A stretch of DNA of 58,814 nucleotides from contig QCGG01000011.1 in NCBI GenBank assembly GCA_003280055.1, forward strand, positions 1-58,814, in the 5' to 3' direction. Made by a program: the position numbers and the translations under genes. Shown in pieces: positions 8,546-18,014 of this stretch (positions are counted from its first letter, which is position 1; every line of letters starts with the position of its first letter). The stretch comes from Prochlorococcus sp. AG-363-P19 (GTDB lineage Bacteria; Cyanobacteriota; Cyanobacteriia; PCC-6307; Cyanobiaceae). The notes under the pieces are model-generated. The model was not told where the DNA came from. It saw only the letters and a program-made list of their open reading frames with translations, and ran no database searches.

Positions 8546-8551
8546 TATAAT
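8546..8551 (+). promoter_or_regulatory. Possible -10 element of the COG3146 gene
   Basis: A perfect TATAAT lies about 65 bases before the ATG at 8617, within a 100-base gap that separates this gene from the pterin pair. No convincing -35 is present at 17 bases, as is common in picocyanobacteria. It would let the acyltransferase be expressed apart from the upstream genes. Confidence 0.35.
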
Positions 8552-8616
8552 AATTCCTATACTTTTGAATACAGGGTAGCATTATTTCATTATTTTGAAA
8601 TTTAAAGTTCCTGAAA

Positions 8617-9774
8617 ATGAGTTATATTTATGCACGTTGGCATTCCTCTATCTGTGAAATTAATGAATCTCATTGGAAAAATATAGTTGGAGAAAAAGTA
8701 ATACCATTTTTCAATAGAGAATGGTTATCTCTTTTAGAGACTTCCCAAAGTATTTCTTCATTCCAAGGGTGGCAACCTTGCCATCTGGCTTTGTGGAGAG
8801 GTGAGACCCCAATTTCTTTTGCCCCTCTTTATCTAAAGAACCACAGTTTTGGTGAGTTCGTGTTCGATCAGCCATTTGCTCGTCTAGCGAATCAAATTGG
8901 ATTGCGCTATTACCCCAAGCTTGTTGGAATGAGCCCATTAAGTCCAGTGCAGGGATATCGTTTCTTTATTACTAAAGGAGAAGATCAACTTTATATTACT
9001 AATGTCATGTTAGATGCTATAGATAAATTTTCCAAATCAAACAATATTCTAAGTTGTAACTTTTTATATGTTGATAAAGAATGGGGAAAGACTTTGGAAG
9101 AACTTGGGTGGATCATGTGGTTAAATCAACAAAGTATTTGGTTTAGAAATGAGAAAAAGAATTTTGATGATTACCTTAAAATGTTTAACTCTAATCAACG
9201 CCGCAATATTAAAAGAGAAAGAAAGTCAATTGTAAAATCTGGGTTAAAAGTAACACCCTTAAGCGGATCAGATCTCGATTTAGATTTAATGCAAATCATG
9301 TATGATTTTTATGAACAACATTGTTCTCGTTGGGGTATTTGGGGAAGCAAGTATTTATCCCAAAACTTTTTTGAGGCTTTAGCAGAGACAAGTTTGAGGG
9401 ATAATATTGTTGTGTTTAGTGCTCACCGTGGTGATTCCCATTCTCCAGTTGCTATGTCTTTATGTGTGACTGATGGTAAAGACCTCTGGGGACGTTATTG
9501 GGGTGCGAAGGAGGATATTCCTTGCTTACATTTTGAAGTTTGTTATTACGCCCCTATTGAGTGGGCTTTATTGCATGGCATCAAAAGCTTTGATCCTGGG
9601 GCAGGCGGTTCTCATAAGCACCGTCGAGGCTTTCGCATGGCCCCTCGTGCCAGCCTGCATCATTGGTATCAAAGTGATTACGAAACCTTGTTAAGTTCTT
9701 GGGTGACGAAGGTTAATAGTCTGATTTTGAATGAGATTGATTCTTTGAATGCTGAATTACCATTTGAGCTTTAA
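8617..9774 (+). CDS. COG3146 / FemAB-like GNAT-fold N-acyltransferase
   Basis: A 385-aa soluble protein of the COG3146 (DUF482, 'peptidogalycan biosynthesis') family, which has a tandem GNAT fold like FemAB. Landmarks are the N-terminal FFNREWLSLLET and PISFAPLYLK, the central NSNQRRNIKRERKSI helix, and the C-terminal SFDPGAGGSHKHRRGFRM, which is highly characteristic. The ATG has no strong ribosome binding site but a TATAAT lies upstream. The acceptor is unknown: an amino-acyl or acyl group onto a cell-wall or small-molecule amine is the usual guess. Twenty bases after it begins the DUF4346 gene. Confidence 0.8.
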   Translation: MSYIYARWHSSICEINESHWKNIVGEKVIPFFNREWLSLLETSQSISSFQGWQPCHLALWRGETPISFAPLYLKNHSFGEFVFDQPFARLANQIGLRYYPKLVGMSPLSPVQGYRFFITKGEDQLYITNVMLDAIDKFSKSNNILSCNFLYVDKEWGKTLEELGWIMWLNQQSIWFRNEKKNFDDYLKMFNSNQRRNIKRERKSIVKSGLKVTPLSGSDLDLDLMQIMYDFYEQHCSRWGIWGSKYLSQNFFEALAETSLRDNIVVFSAHRGDSHSPVAMSLCVTDGKDLWGRYWGAKEDIPCLHFEVCYYAPIEWALLHGIKSFDPGAGGSHKHRRGFRMAPRASLHHWYQSDYETLLSSWVTKVNSLILNEIDSLNAELPFEL

Positions 9775-9791
9775 GGTCATATTCCAAAGCC

Positions 9792-10220
9792 TTGAATTCC
9801 CAAGCCGTGAATTATGAATCGATGTCTCAAATTCTTCCTCAAGCTGATGTGACCGCCATTCTGAAGCTAGATGAGGAACTCTCACAACGTTTTATCGCGT
9901 TAGATCCAAGTGGTTATTTTTTAATCAAGGTTGATTTTGTGACCAGTGAAATTGTTGTAGAACATTTCAGCAATGATTTGGATGATCTTGGCAGGGCGGT
10001 AGATCCTGAAACAGGTGAGCTACTTAGTTGTATAGGAGGCAGGCCAAGAACTCCAAGGGCAATCTTTAGAGCAATCAGCGCCAAGCAAATGGGTATCCAG
10101 TTGACAGAAGGCGACAGTAGTTTTCCAATTAGTTGCATTGATCATGCGTTGTACATGGGTAGAGAGTTGCAGAGGGCAGAGAATTGTTTGATTGAGGGGA
10201 AGCCATATGTTCAGGATTGA
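9792..10220 (+). CDS. DUF4346-like cyanobacterial protein
   Basis: A 142-aa soluble protein. The C-terminal block CIDHALYMGRELQRAENCL followed by YVQD resembles DUF4346, a domain that I recall also occurring at the end of dihydropteroate-synthase-like proteins of archaea. The N-terminal half is a beta-rich domain (GYFLIKVDFVTSEIVVEHF). TTG at 9792, GTG at 9807 and ATG at 9822 are all possible starts; the longest form is given. Function is unknown. Its placement three genes after a pterin synthase and a DHFR-like reductase fits a pterin link, which is inference. Confidence 0.62.
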   Translation: MNSQAVNYESMSQILPQADVTAILKLDEELSQRFIALDPSGYFLIKVDFVTSEIVVEHFSNDLDDLGRAVDPETGELLSCIGGRPRTPRAIFRAISAKQMGIQLTEGDSSFPISCIDHALYMGRELQRAENCLIEGKPYVQD

Positions 10221-10288
10221 TAAAAAAATCTGTTTGGGGTCATCGGCCTGATTTTCTGCTCTAATAGGTGTTAGATATCACCTTATAC

Positions 10289-10381
10289 ATGGGAATCGTT
10301 TTTTATTTGGTCCTTGTCAGCGGTGGCTTGCTGATGAGCTATTTGTTGACAAGGTTGCTTAAGGGCATCAAGTTGATTTGA
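10289..10381 (+). CDS. petL: Cytochrome b6f complex subunit PetL
   Basis: A 30-aa single-helix protein, MGIVFYLVLVSGGLLMSYLL followed by TRLLKGIKLI. One hydrophobic helix ending in the basic IKLI tail is the pattern of cyanobacterial and plastid PetL (subunit VI), which stabilises the b6f dimer at its periphery. The gene has its own 68-base leader after the DUF4346 stop and ends at TGA. Tiny size makes the call rest on the helix and tail pattern alone. An unrelated one-helix photosystem subunit is the main alternative. Confidence 0.7.
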   Translation: MGIVFYLVLVSGGLLMSYLLTRLLKGIKLI

Positions 10382-10526
10382 ATTAGTCCAACAAGTAAAG
10401 GCTTTGAATGCCAAATTTACTTCCAGTACGCTCGTTTTTCCTCCTGAACCTTGCCTTGATAAAAAAGTTTTTTAACTAGTGCAAAGTTGCATTTTGATAA
10501 TGGAGTGTAATTATTTTTCAACAATT

Positions 10527-11882
10527 TTAGTCAATTATTTCCGCAGTTAGATCATAAATATCTGCGCCTGTGATTAATGCAGGAATCATCATGCCCTCAG
10601 AAATAGTTTTTAAATCAGTATTAGGAGTTTCTATAAGGACATTTCCATCTACTTCTGGAGCAAAACGAGAACATCTTCCAACTGTACTAAGGGTTTTAGA
10701 ATTAACTTTTTCTATTAAAACTTCAACTTTTCTTCCAATCCAACTGTTATTTAGATCCGCTGATATAGGTTGCTGTATTGATATTAGATGATCTTTTCTT
10801 GCTTCTGAAATTTCTTTGGAAACTTGGTTTGGCATAATTGCTGATGGGGTGCCTTCTTCCTTTGAAAAATTAAATATACCTACATGGTCAAATCTTTGAT
10901 TTTCAATAAAGGAGACGAGGTGTTTGAAATGTTTTTCTGTTTCACCAGGAAAACCTACGATTAGGGTTGTTCTGAGGATGGCATTGGGTAACTGATTTCT
11001 AATTTCATCTAGCAAGTATTCATTTACATTAGTCTGCCACGGGCGATTCATTGCTTTAAGCACTTCTGGGTGACTATGTTGAAGCGGAAGATCAAGATAT
11101 GGTAGAACATTTGGGACTTCTCTATAAGCTGCAAGTACTTCTTTTGTTAGTCCTGTTGGGTAGGCATAATGTACTCTTATCCAAGGGATATTTATTGAAC
11201 CAAGTGCTCTAAGTAGTTCTGCTAATTTTGGTTTTCCATATAGATCAAGACCATAATTTGTAGAAATTTGGCTGATAAGTATTAGCTCTTTTACACCCTG
11301 ATTCGCAAGCTTTTCTGCCTCATTGACAATCGATTCGATTGGTCGACTTCTCTGCTTTCCCCTTAGCTTTGGGATAATGCAAAATGAACATTTATAATCA
11401 CACCCTTCGGCAATTTTTATGAACGCAACTGCTTTCGATGTAGTTCGAACACGGGGCAAGCTCTCGTCACCAACAAACGTAGGATTATTGGTGACTCTTT
11501 GAACTGTCTGTCCTGCCTCAACCTTTTGAAGAACTTCGACTATATGCTGATAGTCACCTGTTCCAATTATTGCTTTGGCTTCAGGAAGATAATTTAAGAG
11601 GTCTTCGCGAAAGTGTTGTGCAAGACAGCCCGCAATTATGAGTTCTTTCCCTTGATCAGCCAAATCAACTAATTTGCGGACAGATGCCTCTCTTGCCTCC
11701 TGTATAAAGCTACAGGTGTTCACGAGGATGACAGAGGCTTCGGCTTCATCTTCGCTAACGCTATAGCCAGCTTCATTAAGCAACCCCAACATGTGTTCCG
11801 TATCAACTCGATTCTTTTCGCAACCGAGATGAGCAAATGCTATGGAAGGCTTTTGCTTGCTTTGTCTATGAGAGATTGTCAT
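10527..11882 (-). CDS. rimO: Ribosomal protein S12 methylthiotransferase
   Basis: RimO adds a methylthio group to Asp89 (E. coli numbering) of ribosomal protein S12 using radical SAM chemistry. The 451-aa protein has the UPF0004 N-domain with cluster cysteines in [23 protein letters not shown] and AGCLAQ. The radical-SAM CxxxCxxC motif is in [12 protein letters not shown], and a C-terminal TRAM domain follows. It needs two [4Fe-4S] clusters, so it depends on the Suf system encoded at 45230-50005. The opening [18 protein letters not shown] favours RimO over MiaB. It diverges from the VKOR gene across about 145 bases. Confidence 0.93.
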   Translation of the reverse strand: MTISHRQSKQKPSIAFAHLGCEKNRVDTEHMLGLLNEAGYSVSEDEAEASVILVNTCSFIQEAREASVRKLVDLADQGKELIIAGCLAQHFREDLLNYLPEAKAIIGTGDYQHIVEVLQKVEAGQTVQRVTNNPTFVGDESLPRVRTTSKAVAFIKIAEGCDYKCSFCIIPKLRGKQRSRPIESIVNEAEKLANQGVKELILISQISTNYGLDLYGKPKLAELLRALGSINIPWIRVHYAYPTGLTKEVLAAYREVPNVLPYLDLPLQHSHPEVLKAMNRPWQTNVNEYLLDEIRNQLPNAILRTTLIVGFPGETEKHFKHLVSFIENQRFDHVGIFNFSKEEGTPSAIMPNQVSKEISEARKDHLISIQQPISADLNNSWIGRKVEVLIEKVNSKTLSTVGRCSRFAPEVDGNVLIETPNTDLKTISEGMMIPALITGADIYDLTAEIID

Positions 11883-12027
11883 TGTCAGAGATGAAGGATT
11901 GACTCACTAGAGGAGGTCTAGAGATTGCCAATTGGCCCTCCCTGAGGTTTATGAATCTATTTATCACAATAGAGCGATGCCTTTATCATTGAAGGGCTTG
12001 CAAAATCATTGAAAGTATTTTCCGATA

Positions 12028-12963
12028 ATGGGCTCATCTCGTCTTATTAGTCGCCGTCGTCCTGATCAAGGCTCTAAGTGGGTAAGGATTGCAATAGCTA
12101 TTCTTGCAACAGTTGGAGCGATATATACCGGTTCAATTACTTTGAGTCGTTGGGGATTGATTGGTCCTTTGTCTTGCCCAGGGGGGTTAGATGGTTGTGA
12201 CAAGGTATTGAACAGTCCTTGGGGTACTTTGCTGAATTTCCAAGGATCAGATATTCCATTATCTTTTGCAGGATTAATTGCTTATTTTTCAATTCTTGTT
12301 ATGGCAATCATCCCTTTATTGCCTGGTCTTGTAGAAAATAAATTAGATATTTCTCGTAGAACTTGGTGGGGTTTATTTGCTCTTTCTTGTGGAATGTCTG
12401 TTTTCAGCTTGATTTTGTTGTGGCTGATGTTTTTTAAGATAAATGCTTTTTGCTTTTTCTGTATTCTTTCGGCTGTTATTTCTTTCTCATTATTGCTCTT
12501 GTCAGTTTTAGGTGGGGGTTGGGATGATATTGGTAAGTTAATATTTAGGGGTATTTTACTTTCATTAGTAGTACTATTAGGAGGATTGATTTGGTCTTCT
12601 GCTATTGATCCCAAGACTCAGGATTCAATTACTATAGGAGAGGGAATTCCTCCAGTAGTACAAACGAGAAGTACACCTGAGAAAATAGATTTTGCTAGAT
12701 ACTTGTCATCTTCAGGAGTAGTTCAATACAGTGCTTATTGGTGCCCTCATTGCCATGAGCAAAAAGAACTCTTTGGCCGCGAGGCTTCTGGTGAACTGGT
12801 CATAGTTGAATGTGCTTCAGATGGAAAGAATAATCAACATGAATTGTGTAATAGAAAGGGAATCGAATATTTTCCTAGTTGGGAAATCGGTGATAGGATT
12901 TATTCAGGGGTAAAATCACTTGAACAATTAGCAGAGTTGACTGGTTATGTTTATAAGGAATAA
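12028..12963 (+). CDS. VKOR-thioredoxin fusion (disulfide bond formation protein)
   Basis: A bacterial vitamin K epoxide reductase homologue that oxidises its fused thioredoxin-like domain and passes electrons to quinone, driving disulfide formation in the lumen or periplasm. The 311-aa chain has about five membrane helices. The loop cysteines are in CPGGLDGCDKVL and the active-site pair in FCFFC. The C-terminal thioredoxin-like domain (about 215-311) has WCPHC plus two further cysteines (VECAS and LCNRKG). This domain order is standard in cyanobacteria. The gene is convergent with nadB, three bases apart. Confidence 0.93.
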   Translation: MGSSRLISRRRPDQGSKWVRIAIAILATVGAIYTGSITLSRWGLIGPLSCPGGLDGCDKVLNSPWGTLLNFQGSDIPLSFAGLIAYFSILVMAIIPLLPGLVENKLDISRRTWWGLFALSCGMSVFSLILLWLMFFKINAFCFFCILSAVISFSLLLLSVLGGGWDDIGKLIFRGILLSLVVLLGGLIWSSAIDPKTQDSITIGEGIPPVVQTRSTPEKIDFARYLSSSGVVQYSAYWCPHCHEQKELFGREASGELVIVECASDGKNNQHELCNRKGIEYFPSWEIGDRIYSGVKSLEQLAELTGYVYKE

Positions 12964-12966
12964 TTT

Positions 12967-14634
12967 TTAATTACGTATAGCTCTTGTTGAGATGTTTTTT
13001 GTTATGTGTTGTGTGCTATGGCATTGCCACTGTTGAAGTTCTTTGGTGAAGTCAATTCTAAAATGTCCACCGCGACTCTCTTTTCTGAATAAACAGGCTT
13101 CTAGCAATAATGAACTAGCTGTTTGTCGATTGAAGAGATCTAAAAGAAGGTTTAGCTCTCTGCGAGATTCTTCATTAAATATTGTACAAAATTCCTTCTG
13201 TTGATTTTTGACAACTTCTAATAACTTTTGATTCCTTATTCCAATCATATCTTTATGAATTGACTCTAGCGCTTTTTTCATGTTTTTTGGATGACGACTT
13301 ACACCTGCTTGTTCCCAACATAGTGTTCGTAGATTTGCGATTGCTTCAATTAGTGAGTTGGAATTATGAATTAAATTTAGATTTCTATTGCAAGTCTTTG
13401 ATTCCTCAATTATATATTTTTTTACAGGTTTTATTTGCGGAGAAAGTTCTATTGAGGCAAGTTGTCTTGCAAAAACCAGGCATTCCATTAATGAGTTACT
13501 TGCAAGCCGATTGGCACCATGTAAGCCAGTGCATGCAACTTCCCCTACGGCATAGAGCCCTGGAATTGAGGTTTGAGCATTCAAGTTTGTTGCTACACCA
13601 CCCATCCAGTAGTGAGCTGCTGGCGCAACAGGAATAGGGTTTTTCAAAGGATCAATGCCAAAATCTCTGCATCTGCTAAGGATTGTTGGAAATTGTTTTT
13701 GAACGATTTCTGGCGGAATGTTTGAGAGATTTAGTCCAACATGCGAAACAGATTGGCTTTTCATAGCATTGAATAATGCTCTGCTGACTTCATCTCTTGG
13801 GGCCAAGTCGTTTTGTGCGAGATCTGCCACAGGACTTTCTCCATAGGCATCTACTAAGAATGCGCCTTCTCCCCTTAGAGCTTCTGTAATTAGGAAGCAA
13901 GGGGCTCCTTTTAGCTTTAGGGCAGTCGGATGAAATTGAATGAACTCGAGGTCCTCAACATATGCTCCTGCTTCCCAAGCAAGCACGAGTCCTTCCCCAG
14001 AGGCTTGAGCAGGATTCGTTGTATTGACAAATAAATGTCCACCACCTCCAGTCGCAAGTACAACTGCTCGTGCTGCAACCCAGTAAAGCTTGTCTCCATC
14101 CAAGACTTGAACTCCACAACATCGGTTGTCTTCTACCCATAATTGAGTAACTCGGACCCCTCTTTTATGTAAAAGATTGGAACGTTTTTCGACACGATCT
14201 CGTAAAACTTCAATGAGCGCTCTCCCGGTTCTGTCTTGGACGTGGAGAACTCGTTTAAAGCTGTGGGCAGCCTCAAGAGTGGTAGAGAGCCCTTCCTCGT
14301 CATGGTCAAAAACCATCCCAAGGTTTTGGAGTCTTTTGACGCAGTTTGGGGCCTCTTTTACAAGAAGATTTACGGCATCGACATCACAGATTCCTCTACC
14401 TGCTTTGAGAGTGTCTTCAGCATGACTAGCAATGCTGTCTTCGGCTCTTGTAACAGCTGCAATTCCTCCTTGAGCCCATCGACTGGAGGAGCGGTGACTT
14501 GTATTTCTATTAAGTAGAAGAACTTTGAGATTTTTTGGAAGTTCCAGGCAGGTCATTAAACCAGCAGCACCTGCGCCAATAACCACTACATCCCAATGTC
14601 CGGAAGGTATGGTATTGGATTGAGTTGATAACAT
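12967..14634 (-). CDS. nadB: L-aspartate oxidase
   Basis: NadB oxidises L-aspartate to iminoaspartate with FAD, the first step of de novo NAD synthesis. The 555-aa protein has the dinucleotide motif VVIGAGAAGLMTCLELP. Substrate and FAD landmarks follow: RWAQGGIAAV, ATGGGGHLF, FIQFHPTAL, AAHYWMGGV and the GLHGANRLASNSL block. A C-terminal helical domain ends with RGGHFRIDF. Residues match the succinate dehydrogenase/fumarate reductase flavoprotein superfamily, with the GGHFR ending typical of NadB. About 170 bases upstream without another gene should hold its promoter. Confidence 0.94.
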   Translation of the reverse strand: MLSTQSNTIPSGHWDVVVIGAGAAGLMTCLELPKNLKVLLLNRNTSHRSSSRWAQGGIAAVTRAEDSIASHAEDTLKAGRGICDVDAVNLLVKEAPNCVKRLQNLGMVFDHDEEGLSTTLEAAHSFKRVLHVQDRTGRALIEVLRDRVEKRSNLLHKRGVRVTQLWVEDNRCCGVQVLDGDKLYWVAARAVVLATGGGGHLFVNTTNPAQASGEGLVLAWEAGAYVEDLEFIQFHPTALKLKGAPCFLITEALRGEGAFLVDAYGESPVADLAQNDLAPRDEVSRALFNAMKSQSVSHVGLNLSNIPPEIVQKQFPTILSRCRDFGIDPLKNPIPVAPAAHYWMGGVATNLNAQTSIPGLYAVGEVACTGLHGANRLASNSLMECLVFARQLASIELSPQIKPVKKYIIEESKTCNRNLNLIHNSNSLIEAIANLRTLCWEQAGVSRHPKNMKKALESIHKDMIGIRNQKLLEVVKNQQKEFCTIFNEESRRELNLLLDLFNRQTASSLLLEACLFRKESRGGHFRIDFTKELQQWQCHSTQHITKNISTRAIRN

Positions 14635-14802
14635 TAGCGCTTAGAATAAATACCCAGTTTCAAAAATTAGTGGCCCTTATTTGTTTTGATTAGGAGGCCT
14701 TTCAGTTAGTTAGTAAACAACTATTGTTTTGAATAACACTTTTCATTCTAATGTATAAAGGTCTTTATCAATAGCTTAATAAAAGACTTTAATAGCTTTT
14801 GC

Positions 14803-15621
14803 TTAGATCAGGCCACTTAGCTCTGGTTGCAGTAATGCGGTGATTAGAAATAAACCATCAATCCATAAAGTGGTCATAAGTGCGGCACTGGCTACTAACC
14901 AGGTGTCTCTATTTTGGTAATCGCTTGATGCTTGACTTTCCATAATGTTCGACAATATTAATATCACTATTCCCACAAGAAGCAAGGCGAGAAGAGGTTG
15001 AGCTCTGAGGAGTTGATCAGCAGTTTCACGAAGCAACTGAGGTGCGTCGGTGAGCTGTGAATTTATTACAACTGGCCATTGATCCATGACCCCAGTAATG
15101 ACCATTGAGAAATCTGTAAAGGCTGTGCCAACAAGGCAGGAAATATAAAAGCCTGATCCAAGTCGCCATGGTGTTGTCAGCCCCCATAGGGCAATTGGTA
15201 GAGCAATAGCTTCTACCGGCAGATGCCAAACAGGATGAGCTCTGAACCATCCCCAAAAAAGACATCCTCCAAGCCAACTGCCGCTTACACCAATTAGTAA
15301 AGATCCCACATTTGACCATTTCTCCTGACCCATCTTTATTAGTCCAATACCAAGACCAAGAATTGCAATAGTGAAAAGGCATGCGGATATTGGATAAAGA
15401 CGCACCCAAGGAGCTTGTAGAAGCACTGGTAAAACAACCATTGCGCTTGACCAGATCTTTAATGTCAATGGATTCGACAAAAGGATCTGAGGTTTTTCCC
15501 TGAAGGATATAGCTTGGTTGGAATTCAGTGGTTTTCTGATGAAGAATTTTTCCTGATATAGGAAGTTTGTTTTGCTTGAGGTGCTAGACAAAACACTTCC
15601 TCGAAATGGATACAAACCCAA
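14803..15621 (-). CDS. DUF3120-like integral membrane protein
   Basis: A cyanobacterial membrane protein of up to 272 aa with about six or seven hydrophobic segments after residue 55. The WVRLYPISACLFTIAIL stretch and the AHPVWHLPVEAIALPIALWG block fit the DUF3120 family; function is unknown. The start is uncertain: TTG at 15621 gives a 50-residue polar leader that looks untranslated, and a later TTG in front of LSNPLTLKIW is at least as plausible. It diverges from uppP with about 90 bases between the longest start and the uppP ATG. Confidence 0.65.
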   Translation of the reverse strand: MGLYPFRGSVLSSTSSKTNFLYQEKFFIRKPLNSNQAISFREKPQILLSNPLTLKIWSSAMVVLPVLLQAPWVRLYPISACLFTIAILGLGIGLIKMGQEKWSNVGSLLIGVSGSWLGGCLFWGWFRAHPVWHLPVEAIALPIALWGLTTPWRLGSGFYISCLVGTAFTDFSMVITGVMDQWPVVINSQLTDAPQLLRETADQLLRAQPLLALLLVGIVILILSNIMESQASSDYQNRDTWLVASAALMTTLWIDGLFLITALLQPELSGLI

Positions 15622-15710
15622 TGAACCTTATATGACGCCGCATCTTTTCTTGACAAATGAGTTTCAATTAGCAACTGAACGAAGTCTTTTTAGACTCAGG
15701 TGCGATTGCT

Positions 15711-16562
15711 ATGACTGAACTTTCATCTTCTCCAGGATTTTTACAGCTTTGTTGGAGGTATTTAGTTCTTGGATTGATACAGGGGGTTACCGAGTTTTTG
15801 CCGATCAGTAGTACGGCTCATCTACGAGTTGTCCCAGTGTTTTTTGGATGGGGCGACCCGGGTGTTCCAGTAACTGCTGTTATTCAATTAGGAAGTGTTT
15901 GGGCAGTTTGCGCATATTTCAGAAATGATTTGGAGAAAGTATCGAAAGCGATATTTTTAGGTTTTAAAAGGGGGCAATGGCGTGAACCAAATGCCAGATT
16001 GGGAATTGCGATATTGATAGGAACCCTACCAATACTCTTTACAGGGGGAGCGATCAAGCTTTTTTGGAATGGATATGAAGAATCAGTCTTTAGGAGCATT
16101 GCTTCAATTGGATTGATATCGATTTTGATGGCATGCCTTTTGGCATTGGCTGAGAAAATTGGTTCTCGGGAAAAGAGTTTGAATGAGATTCAGGGATTAG
16201 AGGGTTTTTTAGTCGGTCTAGGTCAGGTAATGGCTCTTATACCAGGAGTTTCTCGGTCGGGAATAACTTTGACAACAGCATTACTAAATGGTTGGAAACG
16301 CAAGGATGCCGCACGATTTTCCTTTTTGTTAGGTATTCCAGCTATCACAATTGCGGGCATAGTCGAGCTAAAGGAAATTGTGGAAGGATCTAATAGGTTT
16401 GATCTTTTCCCGTTGTTAGTAGGGGTGTGTAGTGCTGCAGTCATGTCATGGTTGTCTATTCACTGGCTGTTGAAGTATCTCCAGAGTCATAGCACTTGGA
16501 TTTTTGTAAGTTATAGAATGATTTTTGGCATTGCATTGCTTGCTTTTGGGGCAGGTTTGTAA
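15711..16562 (+). CDS. uppP: Undecaprenyl-diphosphate phosphatase
   Basis: It dephosphorylates undecaprenyl diphosphate to recycle the lipid carrier for peptidoglycan and O-antigen, at the plasma membrane. The 283-aa multi-helix protein has the BacA/UppP motif GLIQGVTEFLPISSTAH near residue 21 and the second conserved block LIPGVSRSGITLTTALL near 180. These carry the catalytic Glu, Ser and Arg. The ATG at 15711 gives the normal length with a short polar N-terminus. The next gene starts 30 bases after the stop. Confidence 0.95.
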   Translation: MTELSSSPGFLQLCWRYLVLGLIQGVTEFLPISSTAHLRVVPVFFGWGDPGVPVTAVIQLGSVWAVCAYFRNDLEKVSKAIFLGFKRGQWREPNARLGIAILIGTLPILFTGGAIKLFWNGYEESVFRSIASIGLISILMACLLALAEKIGSREKSLNEIQGLEGFLVGLGQVMALIPGVSRSGITLTTALLNGWKRKDAARFSFLLGIPAITIAGIVELKEIVEGSNRFDLFPLLVGVCSAAVMSWLSIHWLLKYLQSHSTWIFVSYRMIFGIALLAFGAGL

Positions 16563-16592
16563 TCAAACTAAGATCAATACTTAGTGTAAGAA

Positions 16593-17990
16593 GTGTGGAA
16601 TGAATCGTCACTGGGTTTGGGGGCTGCCTTTACAGGTCATGAATCTGAACTAAGGCACCCAATGCCTGCTGTTGTTGAAACAGTTGAGAAAGGCTCTATT
16701 GCCCAAGAAATAGGTTTTGAAGCAGGAGACAAATTAGTAAGCATTAATGGTGTTCGACCAAGAGATTTAATTGATTACCGTTATTTGACTGTTGATGAAA
16801 CATTGAAGATTGTGGCACTTGATTCAGCTGGAAAATTACATGAAATTGATATAGAAAAAGAAATGGATGAAAAGCTTGGACTTGTTTTTACAGAGGCCTT
16901 ATTTGATGGTTTAAAACAATGCAATAATCAATGTCCTTTTTGTTTTATTGACCAGCAACCCCCTGGTAAACGTGACACCTTATATTTGAAAGATGATGAT
17001 TACCGATTGAGCTTTCTTTATGGTTCATATTTGACACTGACAAATCTTTTAAAGTCTGATTGGGAGCGAATTGAAGACCAACGTTTGTCCCCTCTTTATG
17101 TCTCTGTGCATGCAACTGACGCATCGTTGCGTTGCAAATTGCTCAAAAATCCCCGTGCAGGATTGTTAATGGATCAATTGTCTTGGTTTGATAAGCGAAA
17201 TCTTCAAATCCATGCTCAGATTGTTGTTTGCCCTGGATTAAATGATGGTGACTTCTTGTCTAAGACTCTCTCTGATTTGGCATTATTAGCAAAAGGTGAT
17301 TGGCCTGCAGTTCTTTCAGCTGCAGTTGTTCCTGTCGGATTAACGCGTTTTCGCCCTGCACACGATAGTTTGCTACCTGTCACTCGTGATTGTGCTCTTA
17401 AGGTTATTAAGCAGGTTGAGAAGCTTCAGATTAAGTTCAATTCGGAATTAGGAACAAGGTTCGCTTGGCTTTCTGATGAGTGGTATTTGCTTGCAGGGGA
17501 GTTTTTGCCATCAAGATCTAATTATGAGGATCTTCCTCAACAAGAGAATGGAGTAGGAAGCATTCGGTCTTTTTTAGAGGAGCTTGAAGAAGCTTCTCTT
17601 GATCTTCCCAAGTCTCTAACAATAACCAAGAAATGTAGTTGGGTAGTCGGTAGCCTTGTGTCTGATGTCTTATCACCTATTTGCTCACGATTCAATGCTA
17701 TTGGTGGCTTAGATTTGAATCTGTATGGATTATCTAGCCCCTACTGGGGGCAAGAGAAAGTGGTGACTGGTTTGCTTACGGGGCAGGATTTATTGGCAGG
17801 CTTAGCAGGCTTTGATTTGGGGGATCAATTGCTTATACCATCAGTGATGTTGAGGCAAGGTGAAGCTGTGTTTTTAGACGATATGACTTTAGATAATGTA
17901 TCTAAGTCTCTAGGGCTTCCTATTCGGGTTGTGCATGGAGCGGCTGACATCGTGGCTGCTGTTATAGAAGAATGGCCCTTGAGTTCCTAA
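16593..17990 (+). CDS. TIGR03279-type cyanobacterial radical-SAM protein with PDZ domain
   Basis: A 465-aa protein of the cyanobacterial DUF512/TIGR03279 family. Residues about 15-75 form a PDZ-like domain (VETVEKGSIAQEIGFEAGD). The radical-SAM cluster motif is CNNQCPFCFI (Cx3Cx2C), followed by the family block DDDYRLSFLYGSYLTLTNL. A DUF512-like region fills the C-terminal half. Relatives near Der GTPases have been suggested to act in Fe-S or ribosome-related processes, but no function is established. The GTG at 16593 is 30 bases after uppP. Like RimO it needs a [4Fe-4S] cluster. Confidence 0.88.
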   Translation: MWNESSLGLGAAFTGHESELRHPMPAVVETVEKGSIAQEIGFEAGDKLVSINGVRPRDLIDYRYLTVDETLKIVALDSAGKLHEIDIEKEMDEKLGLVFTEALFDGLKQCNNQCPFCFIDQQPPGKRDTLYLKDDDYRLSFLYGSYLTLTNLLKSDWERIEDQRLSPLYVSVHATDASLRCKLLKNPRAGLLMDQLSWFDKRNLQIHAQIVVCPGLNDGDFLSKTLSDLALLAKGDWPAVLSAAVVPVGLTRFRPAHDSLLPVTRDCALKVIKQVEKLQIKFNSELGTRFAWLSDEWYLLAGEFLPSRSNYEDLPQQENGVGSIRSFLEELEEASLDLPKSLTITKKCSWVVGSLVSDVLSPICSRFNAIGGLDLNLYGLSSPYWGQEKVVTGLLTGQDLLAGLAGFDLGDQLLIPSVMLRQGEAVFLDDMTLDNVSKSLGLPIRVVHGAADIVAAVIEEWPLSS

Positions 17991-18014
17991 GATTCCTATA
18001 GCTTTCAAATAATT

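Noticed and set aside
13260-13637. 125-aa open frame on the plus strand within nadB
   Set aside because: Shadow of nadB, which is complete and well conserved on the minus strand.
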